A stretch of DNA of 64,000 nucleotides from Polyangium sp. y55x31 (GTDB lineage: Bacteria; Myxococcota_A; Polyangia; Polyangiales; Polyangiaceae), in the NCBI RefSeq assembly GCF_029946505.1, contig NZ_JARZHG010000004.1, positions 310,001 through 374,000 on the forward strand, written 5' to 3'. Positions 29,913 to 39,119 of the stretch are shown one piece after another. A program made the translations under genes and the position numbers. The notes under the pieces were generated by a model. The model saw nothing but the letters and a program-made list of their open reading frames with translations. It did not search any database and was not told the origin of the DNA. The first letter of the stretch is position 1, and the number at the start of each line of letters is the position of its first letter.

Positions 29913-30871
29913 CGGTGGCGTTTCTGTTTCCGGGGCAGGGCGCGAAGGGGATCGTCGCGGCCGTGCAATTCGTGGAGAGTGAGCCGCGAGGCAAGGAAAT
30001 GCTCGAACGGGCGGCAGCCGCGGCCGACGTCGCGCCGAGCGAGCTCCTGGCGAAGGGCGGTCGGGCCCTCGAACGCACGGAAATTCAGCAGCCGGTGCTC
30101 ACGGCGATTGCCCTCTTCGTGCACGCGGAGCTCGTCGCCGCGGGGATCGAGCCCGACGTCGTGGCAGGTCATTCGCTCGGCGAGCTCCCGGCCTGGGCCG
30201 CGACGGGCGCGATCACGCCGGAGGATGCGATCACGCTCGCGGCGCTTCGTGGACGGCTGATGGCGCGGGAAGCCGCACGCAATCCGGGCGCGATGATCGC
30301 GTTCTCGCTCTCGCCGACAGGTCTTTCCGAGGTATTCCTCAAGGGGACGATGCAGCGCGCGGCCACGCAACCCGGAATCCACGTGGCGGCGTCGAATGCG
30401 CCCGACGAAGTGGTGCTCAGCGGCGACGAGGGCGTGATCCGCGACGTGGTACGCGCCCTCGGCGATGCCCTCGGTGTCGACCTTTGGCGCCACGCGCGAC
30501 GTTTGCCCGTCGCCGGTCCCTGGCACAGCGAATCGATGAAGGACGCGGCTCCCGAGCTCGAAGCGGCGCTCACGCGCGCGCGTCGCGGGGCCATGCAGGT
30601 CCCCATGGTGCTGAATGCGACGGGAAATGTCGCCGAGGAGGCGCTCGTCCCGCGCCTGCTCGCCGGCCAGCTCGTCCATACCGTGCGCTGGACCGACGTC
30701 ATGTCCACCCTCGAACACCGCGGCGTCGCCGATTTCGTGACGATCGCCCCGGGCGCCGTTTTGCGATCGCTCGTCCGGACGAACCTCGGGACGAAGGTGC
30801 GGGTCCACGCGACCGAAAATGCGAACGACATCCGGCGCACCGTGGACGCGCTGCGGTGGAGCCTTTCATGA
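29909..30871 (+). CDS. Malonyl-CoA:ACP transacylase (FabD type)
   Basis: 320 residues. FLFPGQGAK opens the protein, the nucleophile is Ser89 in VAGHSLGE, the malonate-binding arginine lies in LRGRLMARE, and the catalytic His206 is in PVAGPWHSESM. The set is complete, so the enzyme is expected to be active in loading malonyl (or a related extender) onto the operon's ACP. GPWHS departs from the more usual APFHS/GAFHS. It starts at a GTG overlapping the reductase stop by 4 nt. Presence of a dedicated transacylase indicates the pathway does not rely on the housekeeping FabD. Confidence 0.93.
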   Translation: MTVAFLFPGQGAKGIVAAVQFVESEPRGKEMLERAAAAADVAPSELLAKGGRALERTEIQQPVLTAIALFVHAELVAAGIEPDVVAGHSLGELPAWAATGAITPEDAITLAALRGRLMAREAARNPGAMIAFSLSPTGLSEVFLKGTMQRAATQPGIHVAASNAPDEVVLSGDEGVIRDVVRALGDALGVDLWRHARRLPVAGPWHSESMKDAAPELEAALTRARRGAMQVPMVLNATGNVAEEALVPRLLAGQLVHTVRWTDVMSTLEHRGVADFVTIAPGAVLRSLVRTNLGTKVRVHATENANDIRRTVDALRWSLS

Positions 30872-31482
30872 AAACGAGCGCCCGTCTGTCCCTCGGCGCA
30901 GACGTCATCAACCTGTTGATCCCGCACCGTCGCCCGTTCTCGATGGTCGACGTGATCGAATCGTACGAGCGAACGCCGCGGCCGACCTTGCGGGCCGCGC
31001 GCTGCGTCTCGGCGAACGAGCCCGTGTTCGAGGGCCATTTCCCCGGCCTTCACCTCTGGCCCGGCGTGTACACGATCGAGGGGCTCGGCCAGAGCGGTAA
31101 CCTCCTCGGCATCATTGCTGCATATCAAGACGCGTGGGAAGCGAAGGGCCGCGATCCGAACGAGGTGATCGAGGCCCTGCAAAACCTGGCGCTCGGATAT
31201 CGGCTGCAACCGGGGTACAAGCCCGACGTCTCGGCGGAGCTCGTCGCGTCGCTGAAGACGCATTCGAATCTGCACGTGGGAATGAGCGCATCGGTGGACG
31301 TGAAGTTGCTCCAGCCGGTCTTCGCCGGGCAGCGGATCGAGTACATCGTCTCGCAATCGCATCTCATGGAAAACCTCGCGCGGTACGAGGTCGAGGCCCG
31401 CGTGGAGGGGCGCACGGTGGCGAAGGGCGTGATGACGAGCACGCGCAGCATCCCGCCGCTGCCCGCGCCGATCTTCGGATGA
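30868..31482 (+). CDS. FabZ-like 3-hydroxyacyl-ACP dehydratase
   Basis: 204-residue hot-dog-fold dehydratase. LIPHRRPFSMVDVI and EPVFEGHFPG (His57) with PGVYTIEGLGQ (Glu71) match the FabZ/FabA catalytic His-acid pair. It is about 60 residues longer than FabZ. The extra residues follow the central helix (around YQDAWEAKGRDPNEVIEALQNL...) and may reshape the substrate tunnel. It should remove water from the 3-hydroxyacyl-ACP made by the reductase. With no enoyl reductase in the operon, the double bond may remain. ATGA overlaps on both sides join it to the transacylase and the beta-propeller gene. Confidence 0.92.
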   Translation: MKTSARLSLGADVINLLIPHRRPFSMVDVIESYERTPRPTLRAARCVSANEPVFEGHFPGLHLWPGVYTIEGLGQSGNLLGIIAAYQDAWEAKGRDPNEVIEALQNLALGYRLQPGYKPDVSAELVASLKTHSNLHVGMSASVDVKLLQPVFAGQRIEYIVSQSHLMENLARYEVEARVEGRTVAKGVMTSTRSIPPLPAPIFG

Positions 31483-32909
31483 AGTCGATCGCCCTCTCGC
31501 TCGCCCTGCTCTTCGTGGCGGGCTGCGGGCCATCCGTGGTTTGGCTGGGTCATAGCCCCGATCGAAGGCATTACATCGAGGTGCTGGAGAGCGCCGGCAA
31601 GCAGCGGGTGCGCGTCGACGGCGTGGACGGCGCCGAGTATCTCGGTATCGGGATCGAATCACTCGTGTGGAGCGCAGATGGTCGTCGCCTCGCCTACCCC
31701 GCGCGCCGGGAAAAGGGTTGGTCGCTCATCGTGGATGGGCGCGCGGGCCCGACCTTCGACGGATTGGGCGAGGTCGTCCTGAGCCCGGACGGCGCGCATG
31801 TGGCGCATGCAGCGCAACGAAAGGGCGCGTGGTTCGTGGTGCTGGACGGAACGCCCGGCCCCGCGTTCGACGCCATTCTGGAGGGCACGCTGCTGTTCGG
31901 GCACGGCGGACGTTTTGCGTACGTGGCGCGGCAAGGCGCCTTCGTTCGCGCGATCGTCGACGGCACCGCCGGGCCGCGCTACGACGGCATCGGCGCATTA
32001 CGCTTCAGCGAGGACGGCGCCGCGGTGGCCCACGTGGGGCGGCGCGGCGAGGAGGCGTTTTTCTGGATGAACGGGCGTGAATCGCCGCCTGCGGAGGCGA
32101 TCGCACACCATGCGCTCGCGCCGCGCGGGGGTCGATTCGCATATTTGGCCAAGCGCGCCGGGCAATGGCGCGTGACCGTCGACGGCGTCGAATCCACGCC
32201 GTATGCCCGCATCTCGGAGGTCGTGTTCAGCGAAGACGGCGCGCACGTGGCGTATGCCGGCCGGCGCGCGGATGGCGAGGTCATCGTCCTCGATGGCGTG
32301 GAAGGCCCGCCGTACGACGAAGTCGCGCCCGGGAGCCTGGTCTTCGGCGGCGAAGGCGGGCGCCTGGCGTATGCGGCGCGGCGCGGGCGCGGCTGGCACA
32401 TCGTCGTGCATGGGGAGGAAGGCCCGGCGTATGACGCGGTGGATCGGCCGGTCTTCGCGCGGCGCGGGGCGAAATTCGGTTACGTGGCCGGAAGCCGCGG
32501 GGCGCGATTCGTGGTGATCGACGGGCGCGAGCAGAGACCATTCGCATGGGCGGCGGATCTGACGTTCAGCGCCGACGGCCGATATCACGCCTACCTGGCC
32601 GACGACGGCGAACGAATGCGGGTGATGCACGATGGAGCCGCGACCCCGTTCGACAGCGTGATCGCCGGCACGCTCGTCCACGCGGAGGAAGGGCCCGGCT
32701 GGGCTTGCCTCGTGGTCGACAAGGCGGCGCGGAAGCTGTTCATCGTGATCGACGGCGCGAAAAAGAGGCCCCTCGACGCGGAGGAGCTGGCCGCGGCGAT
32801 GACCCAGCCGAGGTTCGAAGCGCGGGCGATGCGGGCCGCGGACGCGGAGCTTCTGCGGCGGTGGGTGGCGGCGGAGCTTGCCCTGTCGAGGCGTCCACCC
32901 TCGCGTTGA
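31479..32909 (+). CDS. Beta-propeller lipoprotein encoded at the end of the acyl-chain operon
   Basis: 476 residues with lipobox VAGC (Cys16). The whole mature protein is about nine repeats of 44-48 residues on the pattern FS.DG...AY.ARR.G....VDG..GP.YD.I, which fits a WD40/PD40-like beta-propeller. Each blade carries a V(D/V)DG..GP motif, suggesting a repeated ligand or ring contact. The last ~40 residues are helical. No enzyme motif is visible. The start lies in an ATGA overlap with the dehydratase, so it is translationally coupled to the cytoplasmic enzymes although it should be exported. Its role in the pathway (binding or presenting the product) is speculative. Confidence 0.8.
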   Translation: MKSIALSLALLFVAGCGPSVVWLGHSPDRRHYIEVLESAGKQRVRVDGVDGAEYLGIGIESLVWSADGRRLAYPARREKGWSLIVDGRAGPTFDGLGEVVLSPDGAHVAHAAQRKGAWFVVLDGTPGPAFDAILEGTLLFGHGGRFAYVARQGAFVRAIVDGTAGPRYDGIGALRFSEDGAAVAHVGRRGEEAFFWMNGRESPPAEAIAHHALAPRGGRFAYLAKRAGQWRVTVDGVESTPYARISEVVFSEDGAHVAYAGRRADGEVIVLDGVEGPPYDEVAPGSLVFGGEGGRLAYAARRGRGWHIVVHGEEGPAYDAVDRPVFARRGAKFGYVAGSRGARFVVIDGREQRPFAWAADLTFSADGRYHAYLADDGERMRVMHDGAATPFDSVIAGTLVHAEEGPGWACLVVDKAARKLFIVIDGAKKRPLDAEELAAAMTQPRFEARAMRAADAELLRRWVAAELALSRRPPSR

Positions 32910-33027
32910 GGCTGTCCGGCGCTTCGTGCGTCCCTACCGCCCCGTTCTTTCCCGCTTCTCTCGCGCGTCCCTCCCCTCGCCCGCCCGCTGACACACGCGC
33001 CGTGTCGGTGCTAATCGTACGGTCGCC

Positions 33028-35556
33028 ATGACGTCCCCCACCGCGAACACGACCTCGCCGAGCACGCCTGCGGACGGCGCTCCGGCTGCGCAGGAGCCCG
33101 CTCGTTACGTTCACGCCGAGGCCGAGCCCCGCTGGCAGCGCTTCTGGGAGGAGACCGGCGTCTTCCGCGCCGTGCGCCACGAAGGTCGGCCGAAGCGCTA
33201 CGTGCTCGACATGTTCCCTTATCCCTCGGGCGCGGGCCTCCACGTCGGGCACCCCGAGGGCTACACGGCCACCGACATCTTCTGCCGCTACAGCCGCATG
33301 AAGGGGTTCGACGTCCTGCATCCGATGGGCTGGGACGCCTTCGGCTTGCCCGCCGAGCAGTACGCCATCCAGACCGGCACCCACCCCGCCGAGACCACGC
33401 GCAAGAACATCGACACCTTCCGGCGTCAGCTCAAGATGCTCGGCTTCAGCTACGACTGGGAGCGCGAGTTCGGCACGATCGACGAAAACTACGTCCGCTG
33501 GACCCAGTGGATCTTCGTCAAGCTCTTCGAACGCGGCCTCGCTTATCAGGACAAGGTCCTCGTCAACTGGTGCCCCGCCCTCGGCACCGTCCTCGCCAAC
33601 GAGGAGGTCATCGACGGCAAGAGCGAGCGCGGCGGTCACCCCGTCGTCCGCACCCCGCTGCGCCAGTGGATGCTGCGCATCACCGCGTACGCCGATCGCC
33701 TCGCCGCGGACCTCTCGCTCCTCGACTGGCCCGAGGGCACCGTCACCATGCAGAGGAACTGGATCGGGCGGTCCGAGGGCGCGACCATTTCGTTCGACGT
33801 CCAAGGATTCGAGGGCGCGAAGATCGACGTGTTCACGACGCGCCCCGACACGCTGCTCGGGTGTACCTACGTCGTGCTCGCGCCCGAGCACGCGCTCGTC
33901 GAGAAGATCACCTCGGCCGACAAGCTCAACGCCGTCCGGGCTTACGTGCAGGCCGCCGCGAGCAAGAGCGACCTCGACCGCACCTCGGAGAAGACGAAGA
34001 CCGGCGTGCCCACGGGCGCGATGGCGATCCACCCCCTCACGGGCCAGGCCGTGCCGATCTGGGTCGGGGACTACGTCATCGGTAGCTACGGCACGGGCGC
34101 GGTCATGGCCGTCCCGGGCCACGACGAGCGCGACTTCGCGTTCGCCAAGACGTTCGAGTTGCCCGTCATCGAGGTCGTGAGCCCCGACGGCAAGCTCCAC
34201 GATTCGCTCGACGCGGCTTACGTCGACGAGGGCATCCTCGTGCGGAGCGGCAAGTTCGACGGGCTCAAGTCGACCGACGGGAAACGCGCCATCGTGGACG
34301 AGCTCGTCCGCCTCGGCAAAGGCGCGTCGAAGATCACGTACAAGCTGCGCGACTGGGTGTTTTCCCGGCAGCGGTACTGGGGCGAGCCGATCCCGGTCTA
34401 CTTCCCCGTCGAGATGAAGGATCCGGCCGGCGACCCGCGCAAGGGCGACGAGCATGTGATCCGCTACGACAAACCCATCGCGGTGCCCGAGAACGAGCTC
34501 CCGCTGCGCCTGCCCAATCTCGTCGACTTCCGCCCCGGCGAAGACCCGCAGGGCCCGCTCGCCCGCGCGGTCGATTGGAGGTTCTTCCAGAAAGACGGGC
34601 AGTGGTACGCGCGCGAGACGAACACGATGCCGCAATGGGCTGGCTCGTGCTGGTACTACCTGCGTTTCCTCGACCCGAAGAACGACGCCGAGCCGTGGAG
34701 CCAGAAGGCGTACAACGATTGGATGCCCGTCGACCTCTACGTCGGCGGCGGCGAGCACGCGGTGCTGCACCTGCTCTACGCGCGCTTCTGGCACAAGGTG
34801 CTCTTCGACATCGGCAAGGTGTCGCACCCCGAGCCGTTCATGAAGCTCGTCCACCAGGGCATGATCCTCGGCGAGGACGGCGAGAAGATGTCGAAGGCCC
34901 GCGGCAACGTGGTGAACCCGGACGACATCGTGAAGGCCTACGGCGCCGATTGCCTGCGCCTCTACGAGATGTTCATGGGCCCGCTCGAAGCGGTCAAACC
35001 CTGGCAATCCGCGCAGATCCAGGGCGTCGTCCGCTTCCGCGACCGCATCTTCTCGATCCTCACGGGCCGGCCGCTCGTCGACGCCATCGACGACGCCACG
35101 AAGCGCCTCGTGCACAAGACCATCAAGAAGGTCACCGAGGACATCGAGGCGCTCTCGTTCAACACGGCGATCTCGGCGATGATGGTGCTCCTGAACCACC
35201 TCGGCTCGCTGAAGGAGCTGCCGCGCGAGGCCGCCCGTGGCCTGTTGATCTGCGTCTCGCCGTTCGCGCCGCACGTGGCCGAGGAGGTCTGGCACCTCTG
35301 GGGCAACCCGCGTTCCATCGCGCTCGAAGCCTGGCCGACCTTCGATCCGGCGCTGTGCGTCGACGACGTGATCGAGATGGCCGTGCAGGTAAATGGCAAG
35401 GTCCGCGGCCGCGTGACGCTGCCCATCAAGGCCAGCGAAGACGAGGCCCGTAACGCCGCGCTCACAGCCGAGGGTGTCTCTGCGTTCACGGCCGGCAAGA
35501 CGCTGAAAAAGTTCATCTACGTACCCGGCAAGATCGTGAATCTCGTCGTCGCCTGA
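33028..35556 (+). CDS. leuS: Leucyl-tRNA synthetase
   Basis: 842-residue class I aminoacyl-tRNA synthetase. HVGH (72-75) is the HIGH motif, and KMSKA at 620-624 is the KMSKS loop with a final Ala instead of Ser. The CP1 editing domain is visible in TTRPDTLLGCTYVVLAPEH and GTGAVMAVPGHDERDFAFA, and the WAGSCWYYLR leucine-specific block is present. The anticodon-binding C-terminal domain ends in TLKKFIYVPGKIVNLVV, as in bacterial LeuRS. The N terminus has about 25 unconserved Thr/Ala/Pro residues before YVHAEAEPRWQ. It is followed after 17 bp by the LpoB-like gene. Essential housekeeping gene. Confidence 0.98.
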   Translation: MTSPTANTTSPSTPADGAPAAQEPARYVHAEAEPRWQRFWEETGVFRAVRHEGRPKRYVLDMFPYPSGAGLHVGHPEGYTATDIFCRYSRMKGFDVLHPMGWDAFGLPAEQYAIQTGTHPAETTRKNIDTFRRQLKMLGFSYDWEREFGTIDENYVRWTQWIFVKLFERGLAYQDKVLVNWCPALGTVLANEEVIDGKSERGGHPVVRTPLRQWMLRITAYADRLAADLSLLDWPEGTVTMQRNWIGRSEGATISFDVQGFEGAKIDVFTTRPDTLLGCTYVVLAPEHALVEKITSADKLNAVRAYVQAAASKSDLDRTSEKTKTGVPTGAMAIHPLTGQAVPIWVGDYVIGSYGTGAVMAVPGHDERDFAFAKTFELPVIEVVSPDGKLHDSLDAAYVDEGILVRSGKFDGLKSTDGKRAIVDELVRLGKGASKITYKLRDWVFSRQRYWGEPIPVYFPVEMKDPAGDPRKGDEHVIRYDKPIAVPENELPLRLPNLVDFRPGEDPQGPLARAVDWRFFQKDGQWYARETNTMPQWAGSCWYYLRFLDPKNDAEPWSQKAYNDWMPVDLYVGGGEHAVLHLLYARFWHKVLFDIGKVSHPEPFMKLVHQGMILGEDGEKMSKARGNVVNPDDIVKAYGADCLRLYEMFMGPLEAVKPWQSAQIQGVVRFRDRIFSILTGRPLVDAIDDATKRLVHKTIKKVTEDIEALSFNTAISAMMVLLNHLGSLKELPREAARGLLICVSPFAPHVAEEVWHLWGNPRSIALEAWPTFDPALCVDDVIEMAVQVNGKVRGRVTLPIKASEDEARNAALTAEGVSAFTAGKTLKKFIYVPGKIVNLVVA

Positions 35557-35573
35557 GCGTCACATCACCACCC

Positions 35574-36194
35574 ATGAAAAACCGAAGCTTCCTTCGCCTC
35601 GTCCCCGTCGTCGCTTTCCTGCTCGCGCCGCTCGCCGCCGGCTGCTCGAGCGACCCCGTGTTCGTCCGCGGCTCGGAGGTCGAGGGCCTCGATGACCCGC
35701 CGATGAGCACGGGCATCGACAAGCGCGACATGGAGCAGCTCCTCCACGAGAACATGAAGCACCTCGTGGCCTCGCCCCTCGCCAAGGCCTGGGCCGACGC
35801 GGGCGACAAGCCCACGCTGGCGATCTTCCCGATGCTCAACGAGACGAGCCAGCACATCGACAGCCAGCTCCAGGCCGTGCTCTCGGACGCCGAGACGTTC
35901 ATGGTCAACTCGCAGCTCGTCACGGTCGTGAGCCGCGAGCGGCAGAACCAGATGATCGCCGAGGTCGAGCGGCAGAACGGCGGTCAGTTCGATCCGAATC
36001 ACGCAGCTCAGTACGGCCGTCAGCTCGGCGCGAAGTACTACATGACCGGCAAGGTCTACACCTCGGACGAGCGCACGGCCGGCGGGCGGCGCGTGCAATA
36101 CTTCATGTTCATGCAGGTCATCGAGACCGAGACGAGCGCGGTTCGCTGGCAAAACAAGGCGGCCTTCACGAAGGCCCTCATCAACCAGGATTGA
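35574..36194 (+). CDS. LpoB-like penicillin-binding-protein activator lipoprotein
   Basis: 206-residue lipoprotein with lipobox AAGC (Cys24). The mature domain shows KPTLAIFPMLNETSQHIDSQLQAVLSDAETFMVNSQLVTVVSRERQNQMIAEV followed by GRQLGAKYYMTGKVYT, the pattern of the LpoB/CsgG-like activator fold. In E. coli LpoB reaches through the periplasm to stimulate the peptidoglycan synthase PBP1B. A similar outer-membrane helper role is expected here but not proven. Its stop is 1 bp from the start of the COG3014-type partner gene, and this gene pair recurs in other bacteria. It starts 17 bp after leuS. Confidence 0.85.
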   Translation: MKNRSFLRLVPVVAFLLAPLAAGCSSDPVFVRGSEVEGLDDPPMSTGIDKRDMEQLLHENMKHLVASPLAKAWADAGDKPTLAIFPMLNETSQHIDSQLQAVLSDAETFMVNSQLVTVVSRERQNQMIAEVERQNGGQFDPNHAAQYGRQLGAKYYMTGKVYTSDERTAGGRRVQYFMFMQVIETETSAVRWQNKAAFTKALINQD

Positions 36195-36195
36195 C

Positions 36196-37599
36196 GTGCG
36201 CCCGCTCCTCGGCCTCCGGCGCGCCGCCTGCGTGATCACCTTCGCCCTCGGCGCGCTCGGAAACACGGGCTGCGCCGGGCACGAGGTGCGCATCCGCGAC
36301 TCGCTCGCGGCGCTCGATCGTGGCTCGATGGAGCAAGCCGTCGCCGCGCTCGATCAGGAGCTCGGCGTGAAGTCGCCGGGCGAGATCCCGCCGGTCAAGC
36401 AGGACGAGGCGCTGCTCCTGCTCGACCGCGGCAGCATCCACCTCGCGATGGGAAAGTACGAGCAGGCCTCGCGCGACCTCGGCGCCGCGGATCAGGCGAT
36501 CGAGGTGCTCGACCTCTCGACGAGCAAGGCGGCGGACATCGGCCGCTACGTGTTCTCGGACGACGCGGGGCCGTACAAGGCGCCGGCGTACGAAAAGCTC
36601 CTTCTGAACACGCTCAACATGCTGAGCTACCTCGCGCGGCACGACCTCAACGGGGCGCGCGTGGAGGCGCGGCGGCTCGTGGTCATGCAGAAGTACATCG
36701 AGAGCCAGGGCGACGAGGGCGCGCTGCTCGGGCTCGGGAGTTACCTCGCGGGTTTTACCTACGAGAAGTCGAAGCAACGCGACGAGGCGCTGCTGCATTA
36801 CGACGAGGCGCTCGAATACGCGCGGTACAAGTCGCTGCGAGATCCGCTCCGCTCGCTGACGGGCGGGCAGAAGACGACGAAGCACGAGGCGGTCGACGCG
36901 CTCGTGGAAGGCGCGGAGCCCCTGGCGTCGGTGGAAGAGACGGGCGAGGCGGAGATCCTCGTCGTCGTGGGGTTCGGGCGGGTGCCGCCGAAGACGCCTG
37001 TGCGGATCCCGATCGGGATGGCGATGCAGATCGTGGGCAGCGAGCTGTCGCCGATGGAGCGCAGGGAGATGGATTCGCTCGTGCTCCAGGGCGCGGTGGC
37101 GTGGATCAACTACCCCACGCTGGGCCCGGGCCGCGGGGGCTACGAGGTGCCGAATGCGTCGATGGGCGAGGAGGTCTTGCCGCTGGAGCAAGCGCTCGAC
37201 GTGGAAGGCGAGGTGCGATCGGCGTGGCACAAGCGCGAAGGGACGCTCGTGCTCGCGGCGATGACGCGTCTGCTCGCGCGCACGGCGGCGAGCGTGGCCG
37301 TGGCAGGCGCGACGGCGGCAGGGATCAACGCAGCGCAGGACGATCGGCAGCGCCGCGATGGAAGCGCGGAAGCCGTGGGCATGCTGCTCGGCTTCGCCAC
37401 GAGCCTGACGATGTCGGCGCTCGACACGCCCGACACGCGGTCGTGGTCGACCCTGCCGGCGCGGATCGCGATCGCGAGGACGCGTGTCCCCGCGGGGAAA
37501 CATGCGATCACGGTCGAGGCGCGGGGGCAGCGCAGAACGTTCGACGTCAAAGTAGACGCGGGCGGCTGGGCGCTCGTGCCGTTCTTCGTGCTGCGCTGA
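36196..37599 (+). CDS. COG3014-type lipoprotein, partner of LpoB
   Basis: 467 residues starting at GTG 36196, with a signal peptide and a lipobox-like NTGC (Cys26). The N-terminal half consists of helical, TPR-like stretches (LDRGSIHLAMGKYEQASRDL..., YLAGFTYEKSKQRDEALLHYDEALEYAR). The C-terminal half contains a hydrophobic AAASVAVAGATAAGINAAQ segment and a beta domain. The arrangement agrees with COG3014 proteins commonly encoded beside LpoB-like lipoproteins. Function unknown; a cell-wall or envelope-assembly role is inferred from the partner. Its TGA stop abuts the convergent methyltransferase stop with no gap, leaving no room for a separate terminator. Confidence 0.72.
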   Translation: MRPLLGLRRAACVITFALGALGNTGCAGHEVRIRDSLAALDRGSMEQAVAALDQELGVKSPGEIPPVKQDEALLLLDRGSIHLAMGKYEQASRDLGAADQAIEVLDLSTSKAADIGRYVFSDDAGPYKAPAYEKLLLNTLNMLSYLARHDLNGARVEARRLVVMQKYIESQGDEGALLGLGSYLAGFTYEKSKQRDEALLHYDEALEYARYKSLRDPLRSLTGGQKTTKHEAVDALVEGAEPLASVEETGEAEILVVVGFGRVPPKTPVRIPIGMAMQIVGSELSPMERREMDSLVLQGAVAWINYPTLGPGRGGYEVPNASMGEEVLPLEQALDVEGEVRSAWHKREGTLVLAAMTRLLARTAASVAVAGATAAGINAAQDDRQRRDGSAEAVGMLLGFATSLTMSALDTPDTRSWSTLPARIAIARTRVPAGKHAITVEARGQRRTFDVKVDAGGWALVPFFVLR

Positions 37600-38427
37600 C
37601 TACTCGAACCTTCGGCCGCTCGCGCAGCCGATGTTGACCGTGAGCTCGAAGGAGCCTTCGGACCAGTACTTCGTGATCGCGTCGCTCACGTAGCGGAAAC
37701 CCGCCTCGACGCCGCCCGGGTCGGCTTCGAGCAGCGCGCGCATGTCCGGGAAGACGATCATCTGCGCGATCGGATCGTCCAGGAATTCCTTGCCGCTGTT
37801 GAAGGCGACGCCGATGAGCTGCACGTCGACGTCGACCTCGCCGAGGCCGACCTTCTCGAGCTCCTCCGAGAGCGACTCGATCGTCGGTCGGCTCGCGGCC
37901 GCGACCTCCACGGCCTTGCCGAAATCCGCGAGGTCCTGCCGGAGCGCATACTCGCGCAGCATGTCGTAGATCTCGGGGAACGAACCACGCACGGGCAACG
38001 CGACGAGGCCCTGCCCGCCCACGACGAGGATACGTCGAAGCTCGGCGAGCAGCGCATACCGCGCCTGCGCGCTCACGACCGGATGCACGAGCAGACCATG
38101 CGTGAAGCTCGCGTCCGGCAGCGGGAGCGGCATGCCCGTCGCGAGCTCGAGGCTCACGTTCACGCCCGTGAGCGTCGATGCCTTCGCGCGCGCGAGCGTG
38201 AGCGCCTCGGGCGAAGGATCGACGCCGACGATGTTCGCGCCCGGCAGCTTGTCCGCGAGCATGGGCTCGACGTACCCCGTACGGCAGCCGATGTCGGCCA
38301 CGGACGCGGGCGAGTACGGGATGACCATCTCCACCGCGGCCGTGCCGAAATACGTGAGGTAACGCGGGATGACGGACGTGTCGAAAACCGCGGCCTCCGC
38401 CCCCGTGAGCGGGGTCCCGAGGCTCAC
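37600..38427 (-). CDS. SAM-dependent methyltransferase (class I)
   Basis: 275 residues. Motif I VADIGCRTGYVEP (43-55) and GVDPSPEAL form a class I S-adenosylmethionine site. ALPLPDASFTHGLLVHPV corresponds to the later acidic-loop motif, and LLAELRRILVVGGQGLVALPV is the strand-5 region. The glycine-rich motif reads DIGCRTG instead of D(V/I)GCGTG, with Arg in place of the middle Gly, a rare change that may affect cofactor binding. Substrate unknown. It starts at GTG 38427 overlapping the upstream HEAT-like gene stop by 4 nt, so the two form an operon. Confidence 0.82.
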   Translation of the reverse strand: MSLGTPLTGAEAAVFDTSVIPRYLTYFGTAAVEMVIPYSPASVADIGCRTGYVEPMLADKLPGANIVGVDPSPEALTLARAKASTLTGVNVSLELATGMPLPLPDASFTHGLLVHPVVSAQARYALLAELRRILVVGGQGLVALPVRGSFPEIYDMLREYALRQDLADFGKAVEVAAASRPTIESLSEELEKVGLGEVDVDVQLIGVAFNSGKEFLDDPIAQMIVFPDMRALLEADPGGVEAGFRYVSDAITKYWSEGSFELTVNIGCASGRRFE

Positions 38428-39119
38428 GAAGCTCTCCCGTTCCCGCCGTTCCCTTCGCCTTCGTCTTCACCGACGGCCTCGAGCATCTCGAGCGCCTCCT
38501 CGGCGAGCTCGCCGATCGTGACCTCGGTCGTCGCGTCCGAGCCGTCCTCTTCGAGCTCGACGGTGCGCGTGTCGTCGACGAGCGACTCGATGAGCCGCGC
38601 CGAAGCCGGATCGCCGATCTGCACGAGCGCCTCGATCGCCGCCGCGACCGCGTCCGCATCGCCGTGCTTCAAGAACTGGCCGATGACCTTGGTGACGCCG
38701 GGCTCGGGGACCTCGGCGAGGATGTACGGGAGCTCGGGCAGCGCCGGCGAGCCGACGGGCAGGCGCCTGAGCGCGCGCTCGACGCCCAGCGCGACCTCCT
38801 TGAAGCGCTCGAAGCTGAGCTCTTCGAGCTGCTCGCCCGCGGCGCGGCGCGCCTCCGGGTGCTCGGACGAGAGGACGTCGATCATCGCGTCGACGACCCG
38901 CGGCCCCTGGAGCTCACCGAGCAGCGCCGCGATCCGCACGAGTCGCAGCGCCGATTCGTCCTCGTCGCCCTCCTTGAGAGCGGCCGCGATCGCATCGGTG
39001 AGCACGTCGAGCAGCGTACCTTCGGGTTTGTCGGCGAGCTCGTCATGCAGGCGGCGAACCGTGCGTTCGGCGTCGAAGAGCGCGTTCAGAGACTTTTCGA
39101 TCGAGGAGCGGTCTTGCAC
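38424..39119 (-). CDS. HEAT-like repeat protein
   Basis: About 231 residues, if begun at GTG 39119. Helical pairs such as VRIAALLGELQGPRVVDAMIDVLSS, ARRAAGEQLEELSFERFKEVALG and DAVAAAIEALVQIGDPASARLIESL are typical of HEAT/armadillo-like repeats, used for protein-protein contact. The C-terminal tail is strongly acidic (Glu/Asp/Gly-rich). A longer frame extends upstream, but its first 40 residues look unlike coding sequence. It is coupled by a GTGA overlap to the methyltransferase gene, so it may present the substrate protein to that enzyme. No specific function can be named. Confidence 0.65.
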   Translation of the reverse strand: MQDRSSIEKSLNALFDAERTVRRLHDELADKPEGTLLDVLTDAIAAALKEGDEDESALRLVRIAALLGELQGPRVVDAMIDVLSSEHPEARRAAGEQLEELSFERFKEVALGVERALRRLPVGSPALPELPYILAEVPEPGVTKVIGQFLKHGDADAVAAAIEALVQIGDPASARLIESLVDDTRTVELEEDGSDATTEVTIGELAEEALEMLEAVGEDEGEGNGGNGRAS

